A DNA stretch of 64,000 bases from Cohnella kolymensis. Its GTDB lineage: Bacteria > Bacillota > Bacilli > Paenibacillales > Paenibacillaceae. The stretch covers positions 1-64,000 of the forward strand of contig NZ_JXAL01000028.1 of the NCBI RefSeq assembly GCF_000829465.1. The letters run 5' to 3'. Positions 8,033 to 18,969 of this stretch are shown piece by piece (within the stretch, counting starts at the first letter, position 1; each line of letters begins with the position of its first letter). Made by a program: the position numbers and the translations under genes. Under the pieces are notes generated by a model, which saw only the letters and a program-made list of their open reading frames with translations, ran no database searches and was not told where the DNA came from.

Positions 8033-11000
8033 GTGTCACTTCGGCTCGTAACGGGTCGTTCCGGCAGCGGAAAAACGAGGCTCTGTCTGGACGAGATCCG
8101 CGGCAAACTGCAGCAGGATCCACAGGGAGCGCCGCTTATTCTGCTTGTGCCGGAGCAAGCAACCTTTCAAGCGGAATATGCGATGGCGGCGACACCGGGT
8201 TTGGGCGGATTCATGCGGGCGCAGGTGCTCAGTTTCCGCAGGCTGGCTTTCCGCGTCATGCAGGAAACCGGCGGCTCCGCTGTCGTCCCTATACATGATA
8301 ACGGTAAAGCGATGCTTTTACATAAAGTGTTGGAGGCCCGTCGGGATTCTCTCAAGCTGTTTCGCGGCGGACCGACCGAATCCGGTCTGATCAGCCGTTT
8401 GAACGAATTGTTAACGGAGATGAAAAGATACGGAGTGGGCAGCGAGCAATTACGCGCGACGGCAGCGGCGACTGTGCATGCAGCTTCGGGCAATCCGGCT
8501 TCTTCCCTTTTGTCGGACAAGCTGCACGATCTTTCGCTCGTATATTCCGAGATGGAGCGTGAGTTAACCGGCCGCTGGCTGGACGGGGAAGATATGCTGG
8601 GCTGGCTGGCGCAAGGTGCGGCAACGTCCTCCGTGCTGGAGGGGGCCGAAATATGGCTGGACGGCTTTCATGCTTTACGCCTAATGAATTTGCCGTTCTG
8701 GAAGCACTGATGCGACGTGTTAACCGGGTGTCCGTCACGTTGACTGTAGATCGGCCATACTTGGCCGGGGAACGGCCGGACGAACTGGACGCTTTCCATC
8801 CTACCGCCGAAACATCCGCAAGATTATGCGAAGCGGCGGATTCGGCAGGTCTGCCGGTGGAACCCGCAGTCGTGCTTGCCCCCGATGTACCGCCGCGATT
8901 TGCGGCGAACCCTATGCTTGCTTTCTTGGAACGCAATTGGGAGACTCGGGAAAGCTGGGACGGAGATCAAGCGTTGCTGCAGCCGGAGCATCCGCTCTGC
9001 GGTCTGTCCGTTCACGCTGCCGTTAACCGCCGGGCAGAGGTTGAAGCGGTTGCGCGCGATATGCTGCGGCGCGTCAGGGAAGACGGCAGCCGTTGGCGGG
9101 ATCTGGCCGTCTTCCTGCGCAGAATGGAAGATTACGCGGATCTGATCGCCGCCGTATTCGGAGATTATGGAATTCCCTATTATTTGGACGGCAAAATGTC
9201 GGTCTCTCACCATCCTTTCGTAGAGTTCATCCGTTCCGCTTTGGAATGTGTAGCCGGCGGATGGAAGGCGGAAGCTGTGTTTCGCTGCGCCAAGACGGAT
9301 CTGCTCGGCTCTGCCGACGCCGTCGTCACGCGCGACGAAATCGACCGATTGGAGAACTACGCACTTGCAGCCGGCATCGACGGCTGGCGTTGGCATGATG
9401 ATAGAGTCTGGTATCCGCTGTCGATGGGAGATTTGGAGACGGAGGACGTGCCGGACAGCGCAGACGAGGCGATGAAGTCGCTGCTGGCCTTGCGGGACGC
9501 GATGTTGAAGCCTCTAAGAACGATGGAACGGCGTATGAAGGCCGGGGCGACCGTTAAAGATCTATGCGAAAGCTTGTATCTTTTTTTGGAGGATACGGCT
9601 GCAGCAGACCGGCTGGAGCAGTGGAGCCGTGAAGATGCGAACGCGGGTAATCCGGGAAGAATGGCCATGTACCGGCCTTTGTGGGACGGTGTCATGAATC
9701 TGCTCGATCAGCTGGTTGAGCTGATGGGGGATCAGACGCTCGATTTGCAGCTGTTCGCCGGCATGATCGATTCCGGTTTGGAAGAGTTGAAGCTTGGAGC
9801 CGTACCGCCTTCGCTTGACGGCGTTCTGATCGGCAGCCCTGAGCGCACCCGTTCGGATCGCATCGGGATCGTGTATTTGCTAGGGGTAAATGACGGCGTC
9901 ATGCCGATGAAAATATCCGAAAACGGACTCTTGGCCGAGGACGAGCGGGAGCGTCTGACTTCGGCGGGCTTGACCATGGCGCCGGGAGCGCGCCGCCGAT
10001 TGCTGGACGAGCGTTTTCTTGCATACATGACGTTAACGACGGCGTCGCGGCATTTGTGGATCAGCTATGCCCTTGCAGATGATGAAGGCCAAGGTTTGTT
10101 GCCGTCCGAGTGGATCCGCCGGCTCAAGCAATGGTTTCCAGGGCTTCCGTTGAGGACTCTATCCGGCGAACCGCTAGGGGTGGAATCGGAAAAAGAACAG
10201 CTGGCGTTTGCGGCGCACCCCGGACGAGCGCTCACTCATTTAATATCGCGCTTGCGAAGCTGGCGGCAGGGAGAGGGCATCGTTCCCGGATGGTGGTCCG
10301 TGTATGACTGGATGCGGGAACAAGACGAGTGGAAGAACCGTCTCGTCTCCCTGATTTCGTCCTTGAACTATACGAATGAAGAACAGCCGCTGCAGGCGGA
10401 AACCAGCCGGCTTCTGTATGGAGATCGGCTGCTCGCCAGCGTATCGCGAATGGAGCGGTTCGTATCCTGTCCGTTCCGGCACTTCGCTTCTCACGGCTTG
10501 CGGCTCAAAGAGCGGCGGCTTTACCGAATGGATGCGCCGGATATCGGGCAGCTGTTCCATGCCGCCCTGCGCCAAACGACCGAGAAGCTGTTCGCAGAAG
10601 GCCCAGCAGGCATGGATGCGCTCCGCTGGCAAATGGAGGCGGCAGCCGCAGTGGACAGGCTTCTGCCGCGCGTTCAGTCGCAGATTTTGCTGTCCTCGCA
10701 TCGTCATCGATTAATGGCCCGCAAGCTGCGGGATATCGTCACCCAAGCCTCGACGATGCTGGGCGGGCATGCCGCCTTGTCGGCGTTCAAGCCCGTCGGG
10801 TTGGAGATGAGCTTCGGTCCAGACGGCATGCTTCCGCCTTTATCCCTCGAACTTGGGAATGGACGTTGGATGGATATTGCCGGCCGGATCGACCGGGTCG
10901 ATGCCGCAGAGTCTGCCGAAGGCCTGCTTCTGCGCATCATGGATTACAAGTCCAGCGCCGTTAAGCTGAAACTCGACGAAGTGGCGCACGGATTATCTTT

Positions 11001-11563
11001 GCAGATGCTTACCTACTTGGACGTTGTCGTATCGCATGCCCCGCATTGGCTGGGGCGGCCGGCGCAGCCGGCAGGAGTGCTGTATTTCCACGTGCAGAAC
11101 CCGCTCCTGCATACGGCGAATGGGGTGTCGAAGGAAGAAGCGGAGGATTTGATGTTCCGCAAGTATCGGATGCAGGGGTTGCTGCTGGCGGACGGGGAAT
11201 CAGTCAAGCTGATGGACGAATCGTTAAATCAAACAACGAAGTCCGCAGTCATCCCCGTCGAGTTCAAAAAAAGACGGCAGCTTCTCCGCGCGTTCGCAAG
11301 TGGCCGACTCCACGCAGTGGGACGTATTGCGTTCTTCGGTGCGATCGCAAATTCGCCGTATCGGCAAAAGAATCGTCGAAGGCGAGGTTGCCATTAAGCC
11401 GTACCGGATGGAACGCCGCAGCCCTTGCACACATTGCGAGTTTCGGCCGGTCTGCCATTTTGACAGCCAAGTGGAGGGAAATCCATATCAGGTTTTACAT
11501 AAGCCGGGCAGCCGCGATGAATTGTGGCAGAGGCTTGCAGCACAAGGGGGTGTAACGGAGTGA
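8033..11563 (+). CDS. addB: ATP-dependent helicase/nuclease subunit B (AddB), two frameshifts
   Basis: Subunit of the AddAB double-strand-break resection machine (RecBCD equivalent). The GTG at 8033 gives MSLRLVTGRSGSGKT with the Walker A motif, and GGGGG lies upstream. The reading frame breaks twice. Near 8669-8675 it breaks after WLDGFH; FTPNEFAVLEALMRR continues in another frame. At an A7 run (11266-11272) it breaks after VIPVEFKK; DGSFSARSQVADS continues in the first frame. Repaired, the protein is about 1176 aa, normal length. Nuclease-domain residues (IMDYKSSAVKLKLDE) and one cluster cysteine (VSCPF) lie in the middle piece. The CTHCEFRPVCHF cysteines lie beyond the second break. If the breaks were real, the iron-sulfur domain would be lost. 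A sequencing error is more likely. The stop overlaps the addA GTG. Confidence 0.9.
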
Positions 11564-14500
11564 CATTGTTGAGACACTGGCCGGTTAAACCGGACGCCAG
11601 CCGTTGGACGGACGAGCAATGGACGGCAATTGCCGCAGACGGTTCGAACCTTCTCGTGGCTGCAGCTGCAGGTTCAGGGAAGACGGCGGTGCTGGTCGAG
11701 AGAATCATATCGCGCATCGCGGACGAGCAGCGTCCGCTGGACGTCGACGCCATGCTGGTCGCAACGTTCACCAAGGCCGCGCCGGCTGAGATGAAGGAAC
11801 GGATCCGGCACGCGCTGGACGAAGCGCTGCACAGAGATCCGGACTCCCGCCACCTGCGCCGCCAGCTCGCCTTGCTTCCCAGAGCGTCCGTAACGACGCT
11901 TCACTCCTTCTGTCTGGAAATCGTGGAGCGCTACGCCCCTTTGATCGAATTGGACCCCGGCTTTCGCATGGCGAATGAGACGGACGCTGAGCTGCTGCGT
12001 ATGGACACGCTGGATGAATTGTTCGAGGAAAGATACGAGAACGAAGGAGAGTCGGGGGCGCTCGCCCAGCTTGCCGATCACTTCGGCGGCGAACGCAGCG
12101 ATGAGCCTCTTCACCGGCTCGTACTGGAGCTGCATGAGTTTGCGGGAAGCCATCCCTGGCCTGAATATTGGCTGCAGCAGATGTCGAAGCAGTTTCAAGA
12201 GGCGGAAGCCGAATCGCTGCTTCAATCGCTCTGGGTCAAAAGCCTGAGGGACGACGCCGCGCTGCTGCTGCAAGGAACGCTGCATCTGCTGCGGAGCGCC
12301 CTTCGTATCTGTCATGAGCCCGCAGGTCCCGAACCGTATATCGATACGATATTCGCAGATATCGATGGTTTGGAAAAGGCGGCTGATGCTTTTGACAAGG
12401 GTGCATGGACGGATTGGCAGACGGCGGTGTCGGCGATTGCCTTCGGCCGGTTGAAGCCGTGCAAAGGGGACGACTATGACCCTCTGCTGCAGGACAGGGT
12501 GAAGTCGCTTCGGGATGCGACAAAGAAAGCTGCAGCGAAGCTGGCTGAAGAATGGCTCGTCCGTTCGCCCGAGCAATATGCCGCCGAGCTTAGGGACCTG
12601 GCGCCTTCCATGAGCCAGCTGTCGGAGCTGACGGCGGAGTTCGGCCGCAGATACGAGCACGCGAAACGAGCGAAGGGGCTGTTGGATTTCGGGGACCTGG
12701 AGCACTATGCGCTGCGCATCCTCCGGGATCCGTCGTCCACTCCCGAGCATACCGTGCCTTCTGCTGCCGCCCTTAATTTTCGGGAACGATTCTCGGAAAT
12801 TTATTTGGATGAATACCAGGATACGAATGAAGTACAGGAAGCGATCGTCTCTCTCATCTCGACCGTACAACCCGGCAACGTATTTATGGTCGGGGACGTC
12901 AAACAGAGCATTTACAGGTTCCGGTTAGCGGAGCCCGGGCTTTTCCTGGAAAAATACAGAACCTATGAGACGGCTGACCCTGCCGCGCACAGCGGCTCCA
13001 TGTCCGGCGTCGCAGGACTCCGCATCGATCTTGCCCGGAATTTTCGCAGCCGCCGCGAAATCGTGAACGGAGTTAACCATGTGTTCCGCTTGATCATGCG
13101 GGAACCGGTGGGTGAAATGAACTACGACGGGGCGGCAGAGCTGATTTATGGGGAGGGCTATCCCGATGCCGGAACGCCGAATCCGTATGCCGTAGAAATG
13201 ATATTGTTGGATTCCGCAGGCACAACGGATACTGCCGAGGAGCCGCCACAAGGCGGAGAAGCGGCGGACGACTCGGCTCCCGATGAGAATACCGAAGTGG
13301 AAGATGCAGAAACGGCTCAGCTGGAGGCTCGCTGCATCGCCGCCGAGATCCGGCGCTTGATGGGGACAGACGACAAGGAATCGATGCCTTTCGCTGTGTA
13401 TGACGGCAAAAGCAAGCTGCACCGTCCGGTTCAGTATCGGGACATCGTCATTCTGCTGCGCGCGGTGTCCGCACAAGCGCCGGTGTTCCTCGATGAGCTG
13501 AAGGCGGCGGGCATTCCGGCCTATGCGGATCTGGCTACCGGGTATTTTGCGGCTACCGAAGTGGATGTGATGCTGTCCCTGCTTGCGATCATCGATAACC
13601 CTCACCAGGATATCCCGCTGGCAGGGGTTCTTCGCTCTCCGATTGTCGGTTTCACTGCGGAACAGCTCGCGCAGGTGCGTCTGAGCCGGCGCTCAGGCAG
13701 TTTCTGGGAAGCGCTGAACGCAGCTTCAGAAAGTGTGCAAGACGCGTCGCCTGATGGCTTCAGGGAGACGGCCGCGGGCTTTGTGAGCAAACTTGAAGGC
13801 TGGCGTGATTTCGCGAGACGCGAGCCGCTTGGAGATTTGCTGTGGATGCTCTACCGGGAAACCGGCTATTACGACTTCGTCGGCGGTCTTCCGGGCGGCG
13901 TCCAGCGGCAGGCGAATTTGCGGGCGCTTGTGAATCGGGCGACGCAGTATGAGAAGTCGTCCCGTTTTCGCGGGTTGTTCCGGTTTCTGCGTTTTCTCGG
14001 CAGGATGAGGGATTCGGGGGCGGATCTCGGCGCGGCCCGCGCACTGGGTGAAAGCGAGAATGTGGTACGGATCGTGTCCATCCACCGCAGCAAAGGGCTG
14101 GAGTTCCCGGTTGTTTTTGCCGCGGGGCTTGGCCGGGGTTTTAACAAGCGTGATTTGAACGGAATGTTTTTGAAGCATAAGAAGCTTGGCTTCGGCCCCA
14201 AAGTCGTCGAGAAGGAGACGCGTGTAACGTATCCGACGCTGCCTCAGCTTGCAATCCGCAGGAAGATGGCTGCAGAGATGCTCGCCGAGGAAATGCGGGT
14301 GCTGTACGTAGCTCTGACAAGGCCGAAAGAGAAGCTGATCTTGGTTGGTACGAGCAAAGACGCTGCGAAGCATGGGAACAGTGGCAGGAAACGGCCGCGA
14401 TGTCCGAGGACGGGCTGCCCGATTATGCCGTTGCCGCGGCCAACCGATATCTCGACTGGCTGGGCCCGGCTGCCGTCATCGCGTCCGAATTGCCGGAGGA

Positions 14501-15419
14501 CACTCGCCGATGGACATGCAGAATCGTTCCTTCCGTCGTTTACACCCGGCAAGCTGCAGCAGTGCGACAGGCGGAACCGGATGCCGAGCGGCTGTGGGAG
14601 GCGGTACGGAATGCCCGGGAGATTGATGTGCCGGTTTCCGAAGCTGCAGAGGAAGTATCCCGGATCCTCTCATGGAAATATGCGAATGAAGCTTCGACTC
14701 AGGTCGCCGCGAAAACTTCCATTACCGCTTTGAAGAAGAACGACGCATCGCCGCCGTCACCGGTGATCGGCCACGATGATTCTTCACTGGATCAAGAGAA
14801 GGAACGACAATCCGCTGAGGGATGGGATGAACCGCCTGTTAATGCCGCAAGTTCGTTTCGATTACGGCGGCCTCAGTTTATGTCTGCCAGAAGCCTGAGC
14901 CCTGCGGAAAGGGGCACGGCATTCCACCTCGTCATGCAGCATCTGCCGATGACAGATGGAATCGATGAGAATACGATCACGGAGATGCTTGATTCGCTGG
15001 TTGCCAAACGCATCCTGTCCGGCGAGCAGCGGCAGGGTGTAGACGCGGCTGCAATAGCAGTCTTTTGCCGAACACCGATTTACGATCGGATGCGCGCCTC
15101 CGCTCGAGTATGGCGAGAGGTGCCATTCACCTACGGTATCGCGGCTGACAAAGTATACCCAGGAGTGAGCGGTCTGCCTGCAGAGGAAACCGTCATTATA
15201 CAAGGGGTCATCGACTGCTTGTTCGCAGAAGACGACGGCTTGGTTCTGGTCGACTATAAGACAGATGTGCTTAAAGGATTGGCAGGAGAGGAAGCTGCGG
15301 AAAAGCATCGGTTCCAGGTGGAACAATATTGCGGCGCGGTGTCAGCCATTTTAGGACGGCCCGTGAAAGAAGCATATGTATATTTCTTCGACGGCGGCCA
15401 AACCGTTCGTTTAGTCTAG
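11560..15419 (+). CDS. addA: ATP-dependent helicase/nuclease subunit A (AddA), one frameshift
   Basis: UvrD-like helicase plus nuclease subunit of AddAB. GTG at 11560 overlaps the addB stop as GTGA, with AAGGGGG upstream, showing tight coupling. Walker A is LLVAAAAGSGKTAVL and Walker B is IYLDEYQDTNEVQ. Helicase motifs include VGDVKQSIYRFR, VRIVSIHRSKGLEFPVVF and VLYVALTRPKEKLILVG. The frame breaks at about 14361-14366 (GACGCTGCG appears to lack one base); CEAWEQWQETAAMSEDG continues in the next frame. That downstream frame carries the RecB-type nuclease motif LVLVDYKTDVLKG near the C-terminus. Repaired length is about 1286 aa, as expected. Without repair the nuclease domain is lost. Confidence 0.92.
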
Positions 15420-15432
15420 GAGGGGAAGCTGC

Positions 15433-16035
15433 ATGTCGGAAAAAGGCAAGCGTTCCTATACGGTGCCCGTTCTGTTGATTGTGGTTACCGTATTGAGCAC
15501 GCTGTGCATTATGTTTTACTCCAAATCGCTGCTGCACGATCAAAGAGAGAAGACGGAACGCGGGCAGCGGCTCGCAGAAGGATATAATTATGCGATTATG
15601 TTCGCGGAACGCCTACACTCCGGTGCGCAAGGCCTGCTTAACGGTAAGTCGGAGGCAGAGCGTCTTGAAGCAAAAGAGCAGCTGGGTGCGGCCGTCATAG
15701 CCGGTGAAGAGGCTGCGGATTTTCTGATTGAAGCTCTTCTCCACGATATGCCGGCGGAGCCGAGAGACAAAGAGAAGAAATCGATTGAAGACTCGATGAG
15801 CGCCGTTCTTGAAAGAATACAAACCGCCGGAGAACATGAGGGTGCGCTGACTGAAGAGGAACGCAGTGAGCTCAGCAGGATAGCCGGCACATCTGCGAAT
15901 ATGAGCGAGGCGCTGAATTTGTTTCGCCCGCCGTCAGGGGAAGCCGGATATCGGGAGATGGCAACCGGCGGAGTATGGATCCGACGGGTGCAGGCTTTTA
16001 GTGCAATGCTGACTCACCTGGGGAAACCGGAGTGA
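15433..16035 (+). CDS. Membrane-anchored protein of unknown function
   Basis: Not recognised. 200 aa with one N-terminal membrane segment (about residues 10-28) followed by an extracytoplasmic, mostly helical, highly charged domain rich in E, K and R. AGGAGGGG lies 8 bases before the ATG and the gene begins 14 bases after addA, so it probably shares its transcript. No catalytic motif seen. In many related genomes sbcDC follows addAB; here it does not. Confidence 0.7.
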   Translation: MSEKGKRSYTVPVLLIVVTVLSTLCIMFYSKSLLHDQREKTERGQRLAEGYNYAIMFAERLHSGAQGLLNGKSEAERLEAKEQLGAAVIAGEEAADFLIEALLHDMPAEPRDKEKKSIEDSMSAVLERIQTAGEHEGALTEEERSELSRIAGTSANMSEALNLFRPPSGEAGYREMATGGVWIRRVQAFSAMLTHLGKPE

Positions 16036-16152
16036 CACCGCATTAAGAAAGCCCTCGCGTCATTTGCAATTAAACCGCTGGCAGCGGCTTAATTCATCCG
16101 GCGACGTCATTTCACTGCATTTAAACCACTGACACCGCACAGGAAAGCCCTG
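16031..16152. repeat. Imperfect duplicated segments between a membrane-protein gene and a terminator
   Basis: TGACACCGCA-x-GAAAGCCCT occurs near 16031 and again near 16130. Between them CGTCATTT...TTAAACC-CTG occurs twice (about 16057 and 16106). The arrangement is A-B-B-A in direct orientation, with many mismatches. Confidence 0.5.
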
Positions 16153-16187
16153 ACGATTGCTTTTACCGGCAATCGTCAGGGCTTTTT
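16144..16187. terminator. Strong bidirectional terminator
   Basis: AAAGCCCTGACGATTGC (16144-16160) and its exact complement (16169-16185) enclose an 8-base loop, with T-runs on both strands. It separates the converging 200-aa membrane-protein gene and the TetR-oxidoreductase gene. Confidence 0.9.
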
Positions 16188-16207
16188 GAATTTACGCTAT
16201 GAGTTCA

Positions 16208-18151
16208 TTATTTTGCCAGAGCAAGCTCTACTTGTTCCAACAGCATCTTGGCCGCGATGCGGGCGCTGGAGAATGCGCGTTCCGCAAGCTCTCCTTTGCC
16301 GGCACAGCCGTCTCCGCAGAAGTAGAAGGGCACGCTCTCCATCCGGTTAGGCAGGAGCCGGTTGCCTGCGACGTTCTTCACGCTTTGCACCATCGCTTTT
16401 TTGCTCATCCGCTTCACCGTCACGGCATCGCGCCAGCCGGGATAATGACGGTCGAACAGCGCTTCCATCTGCGCTTGGCGTTCGTCCAGATAGGCCCGCC
16501 GGTCGGTGTCTCCGCCGAACGATTCGTCCGACAAATAGGCTACACCCTGCAGAAGCTGGCCGCCTTCGGGTACGAGCGTGTGGTCCGTAGCCGAAACGTC
16601 GGTAATAAACATTTTATTATTCATATCGCTGATATAAGAGAACGGACGGTTCACCACATGGCTGAGACCGACGTCATATACAAGCACTTCGGTCGCTGTA
16701 TTGGCTTCATAATCAGCCATAAACGGCTCCCACGGGGTTCCTTTTAACAGCTTAACTACCTGCTGTGACGGCATGGCGAACACGACTCTGTCGAAGGCTT
16801 GCTCGCGGTTTTTCGTAGTCAGCAGATACTTGCCGTTCTCATAACGGATCCCGTCCACACCTTCTTGCACCGCCGTCTCCCAGCGCCCGGATGATTCGAT
16901 CTTCGCTTTCAATTGATTGGTGATAACCGCCCAGCTTCCGAGAATATAATTCACCGGTTTCTGAGAGAGAAAAAGATTGTGGTAATAGTCGCTGATGACA
17001 TGACCCGGTACGCGTCGCGCGTCCTCGGGAGAGATAAAAAAGTTGGAACAGACAAGGTGCTCCCACAGCTCTTTCAAATCTTCGTCCTGGCTGGTTTCCG
17101 CCAAATAGTCTCCCAGAGTCGGGTATTTGCGAAGCTGGTGAATATTTGCGATCATCGCGCTGATTTCGGCTACGAATCGAACCTTTTGGCCAGCGGAAAG
17201 TACATCCGTTTTGACCAAATTGACGAAATCGAGAGGGGCAGGCGTCACCTTTTCCCCTTTTTCGTACATAACCTTGCGTTTGTCCACTTGTTTGCTGGAG
17301 AAATTCAAATCCAATTCCTTCTCCAGCTTGGCAATCGTGTGGCGGTCAATGCCGTAAATCGCATGAGCGCCGTAATTTAATGTGAATCCGGATTTCTCAT
17401 AAGTAAAAGCGCGGCCGCCCCACTGCGGACTGCGTTCGAATACGACGCCGCGCACTCCTGGAGATTGACTCAAATACGCCGCGGCAGTCAATCCCGCCAA
17501 ACCTCCGCCTATTACTGCCACTTCCATGACCGGTTCCTCCTCTAATGCCATGCCCGTCGAATCCGGGCTCTCTTGATTGTCATGACCGGATTGCGTTTCA
17601 TTGTTAATTCCGCGCCAGGCCCAATATAAATTGCTGCGAAGCGCCTCTTCCAGATCCGGATGAGCGCCCGCTGCCCAGCTCCATAATGTTCCGCTATAAA
17701 TATCGTGTAAATAGACCGCTTTCCGCCGATCCTCCAGCCAATGCGCCAGACAGTCGATCAAGGCCGCCGCCAGCTGCTGCTGCGCCTTGCCGAGCAGAGG
17801 CTCTTGCCCGCTCATCGAGTAAAGGCTCCTGACCAGCCGGGGGCTGTCGCCGAGAGCTTTGGCCAGCTCGAGCAGCAAGCTGTTAACCCGGCCCGCGGGA
17901 GAAGCGCCCTGTGCAAAGGCGCGCTGCGTCCATGCCTCCACGATGGCGAGCTGGCGGAGCGGAAGCTCGCTCAGCAGCTCTTGTTTGCTGTGGAAGTAGT
18001 GGTAGAACGTGCCCTTCGACGTGCCGGTCGCCTCTATGATATCGCTTACGGAAACTTGATCGTAGCCGCGCTCGGCGAAGAGACGCAGGGCAGTCTCCAC
18101 GGCATGGGCTCTTTTCGTACGGGTGGACGCCCGCCAAATAGGAGTTTTCAC
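16208..18151 (-). CDS. TetR-family regulator fused in frame to FAD-dependent (phytoene-desaturase-like) oxidoreductase
   Basis: A single 647-codon frame. Residues about 12-60 form a TetR DNA-binding domain (ETALRLFAERGYDQVSVSDI followed by ATGTSKGTFYHYFHSK), then a helical TetR ligand domain to about residue 190. After a polar linker, residue 209 starts MEVAVIGGGLAGLTAAAYL, an FAD/NAD(P)-binding GxGxxG fold of the amine oxidase/phytoene desaturase type. The C-terminal FAD motif is FYFCGDGCAGKGELAERA. The GTG at 18151 has AAAGGGAG 8 bases upstream. The internal ATG at 17527 has its own AGAGGAGG 8 bases upstream, so the oxidoreductase (439 aa) is probably also made separately. The fusion could be genuine, or could arise from an indel that removed the TetR stop: one neighbouring frame has a TAG directly before the internal AGGAGG. 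Substrate unknown. Confidence 0.8.
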   Translation of the reverse strand: MKTPIWRASTRTKRAHAVETALRLFAERGYDQVSVSDIIEATGTSKGTFYHYFHSKQELLSELPLRQLAIVEAWTQRAFAQGASPAGRVNSLLLELAKALGDSPRLVRSLYSMSGQEPLLGKAQQQLAAALIDCLAHWLEDRRKAVYLHDIYSGTLWSWAAGAHPDLEEALRSNLYWAWRGINNETQSGHDNQESPDSTGMALEEEPVMEVAVIGGGLAGLTAAAYLSQSPGVRGVVFERSPQWGGRAFTYEKSGFTLNYGAHAIYGIDRHTIAKLEKELDLNFSSKQVDKRKVMYEKGEKVTPAPLDFVNLVKTDVLSAGQKVRFVAEISAMIANIHQLRKYPTLGDYLAETSQDEDLKELWEHLVCSNFFISPEDARRVPGHVISDYYHNLFLSQKPVNYILGSWAVITNQLKAKIESSGRWETAVQEGVDGIRYENGKYLLTTKNREQAFDRVVFAMPSQQVVKLLKGTPWEPFMADYEANTATEVLVYDVGLSHVVNRPFSYISDMNNKMFITDVSATDHTLVPEGGQLLQGVAYLSDESFGGDTDRRAYLDERQAQMEALFDRHYPGWRDAVTVKRMSKKAMVQSVKNVAGNRLLPNRMESVPFYFCGDGCAGKGELAERAFSSARIAAKMLLEQVELALAK

Positions 18152-18212
18152 GTTGCACACTCCCTTTCGTATGCCATTATACGATCGTGCGGAGCCTTTT
18201 TCCAATAGAAAT

Positions 18213-18227
18213 TAGACTGCCGGTCTA
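18213..18227. promoter_or_regulatory. Palindromic TetR-type operator
   Basis: TAGAC-TGCCG-GTCTA is an inverted repeat of the kind bound by many TetR/AcrR repressors. It lies 60 bases upstream of the TetR-oxidoreductase start and 95 bases before the divergent HIT gene. Autoregulation is inferred. Confidence 0.6.
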
Positions 18228-18322
18228 TATTAAAATTAGATTGATTGGCAGGTTGGACGAGCAGGCAGCAAATAAGATATGATTACCTATAAGGATCATT
18301 CATTCAAAGGGGTGTTTTTTTC

Positions 18323-18673
18323 ATGGACGATTGCATTTTTTGTAAGATCATTCAAGGAGCGATCCCGTCCACCCAAATTTACGAAGACGAACGGGTTATG
18401 GCATTTCATGATATCGAGCCGCAAGCGCCTGTACATATGCTCGTTATTCCCAAGAAGCATATCGCTTCAATGGCTGAAGCGGAACCCGATGACGCCGAGC
18501 TGATGGGGCACGTGCTGTTGACCGCCCAGCGCATAGCGCGGGAAGCGGGGCTGGAAGAGACCGGATACCGTATCATTAACAACTGCGGCAAAAATGCGGG
18601 CCAGCTCGTATTCCACATTCATTTTCACGTGTTGGGCGGGGAGAAATTGGGGGGTTTAAATTCCAAGGGCTGA
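18323..18673 (+). CDS. HIT-family (histidine triad) nucleotide-binding protein
   Basis: Purine-nucleotide hydrolase or phosphoramidase of the HINT branch, 116 aa, cytoplasmic. N-terminal zinc-like CIFCKIIQGAIPS, strand IPKKHI and the catalytic triad HIHFHVLGG near residue 98. The ATG at 18323 is preferred because it yields the family N-terminus MDDCIFCKI and follows AAAGGGG. It precedes the rpsU-yqeY pair, but a separate strong promoter lies between them. Confidence 0.92.
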   Translation: MDDCIFCKIIQGAIPSTQIYEDERVMAFHDIEPQAPVHMLVIPKKHIASMAEAEPDDAELMGHVLLTAQRIAREAGLEETGYRIINNCGKNAGQLVFHIHFHVLGGEKLGGLNSKG

Positions 18674-18699
18674 CAAGCTCATTTTTGACCACTCTCAAG

Positions 18700-18729
18700 T
18701 TGACACCCCCTTTCGAAATCACATATAAT
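18700..18729 (+). promoter_or_regulatory. Sigma-A promoter of rpsU
   Basis: Perfect TTGACA (18700-18705) and perfect TATAAT (18724-18729), 18-base spacer, about 50 bases before the rpsU start. Confidence 0.85.
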
Positions 18730-18780
18730 GAGGGTTGATAACCGTGTATTGTGGTCTGTTAGCGGAGGGAGGGAAAACAG

Positions 18781-18954
18781 GTGTCCGAAACGAAAGTACG
18801 CAAAAATGAAACAATCGACGCTGCACTCCGCCGCTTTAAGCGTTCCATCGCAAAAGACGGCGTTCTCGCGGAAGTTAAGAAACGCAAACACTACGAAAAG
18901 CCGAGCGTCAAGAGGAAGAAAAAGTCCGAAGCCGCTCGTAAACGCAAGTTCTAG
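18781..18954 (+). CDS. rpsU: 30S ribosomal protein S21
   Basis: 57-residue basic protein of the small ribosomal subunit, starting with GTG ([20 protein letters not shown]) and ending EAARKRKF. The GGAGGGAGGG upstream is a strong ribosome-binding site. The rpsU-yqeY order is standard in Bacillales, and yqeY starts 15 bases after the stop. Confidence 0.96.
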   Translation: MSETKVRKNETIDAALRRFKRSIAKDGVLAEVKKRKHYEKPSVKRKKKSEAARKRKF

Positions 18955-18969
18955 GAGGAATCCGCACTC

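Noticed and set aside
11674-12870. Antisense open frame (398 codons) within addA
   Set aside because: Shadow of addA, no ribosome-binding site, Arg/Leu/Gln-rich noise.
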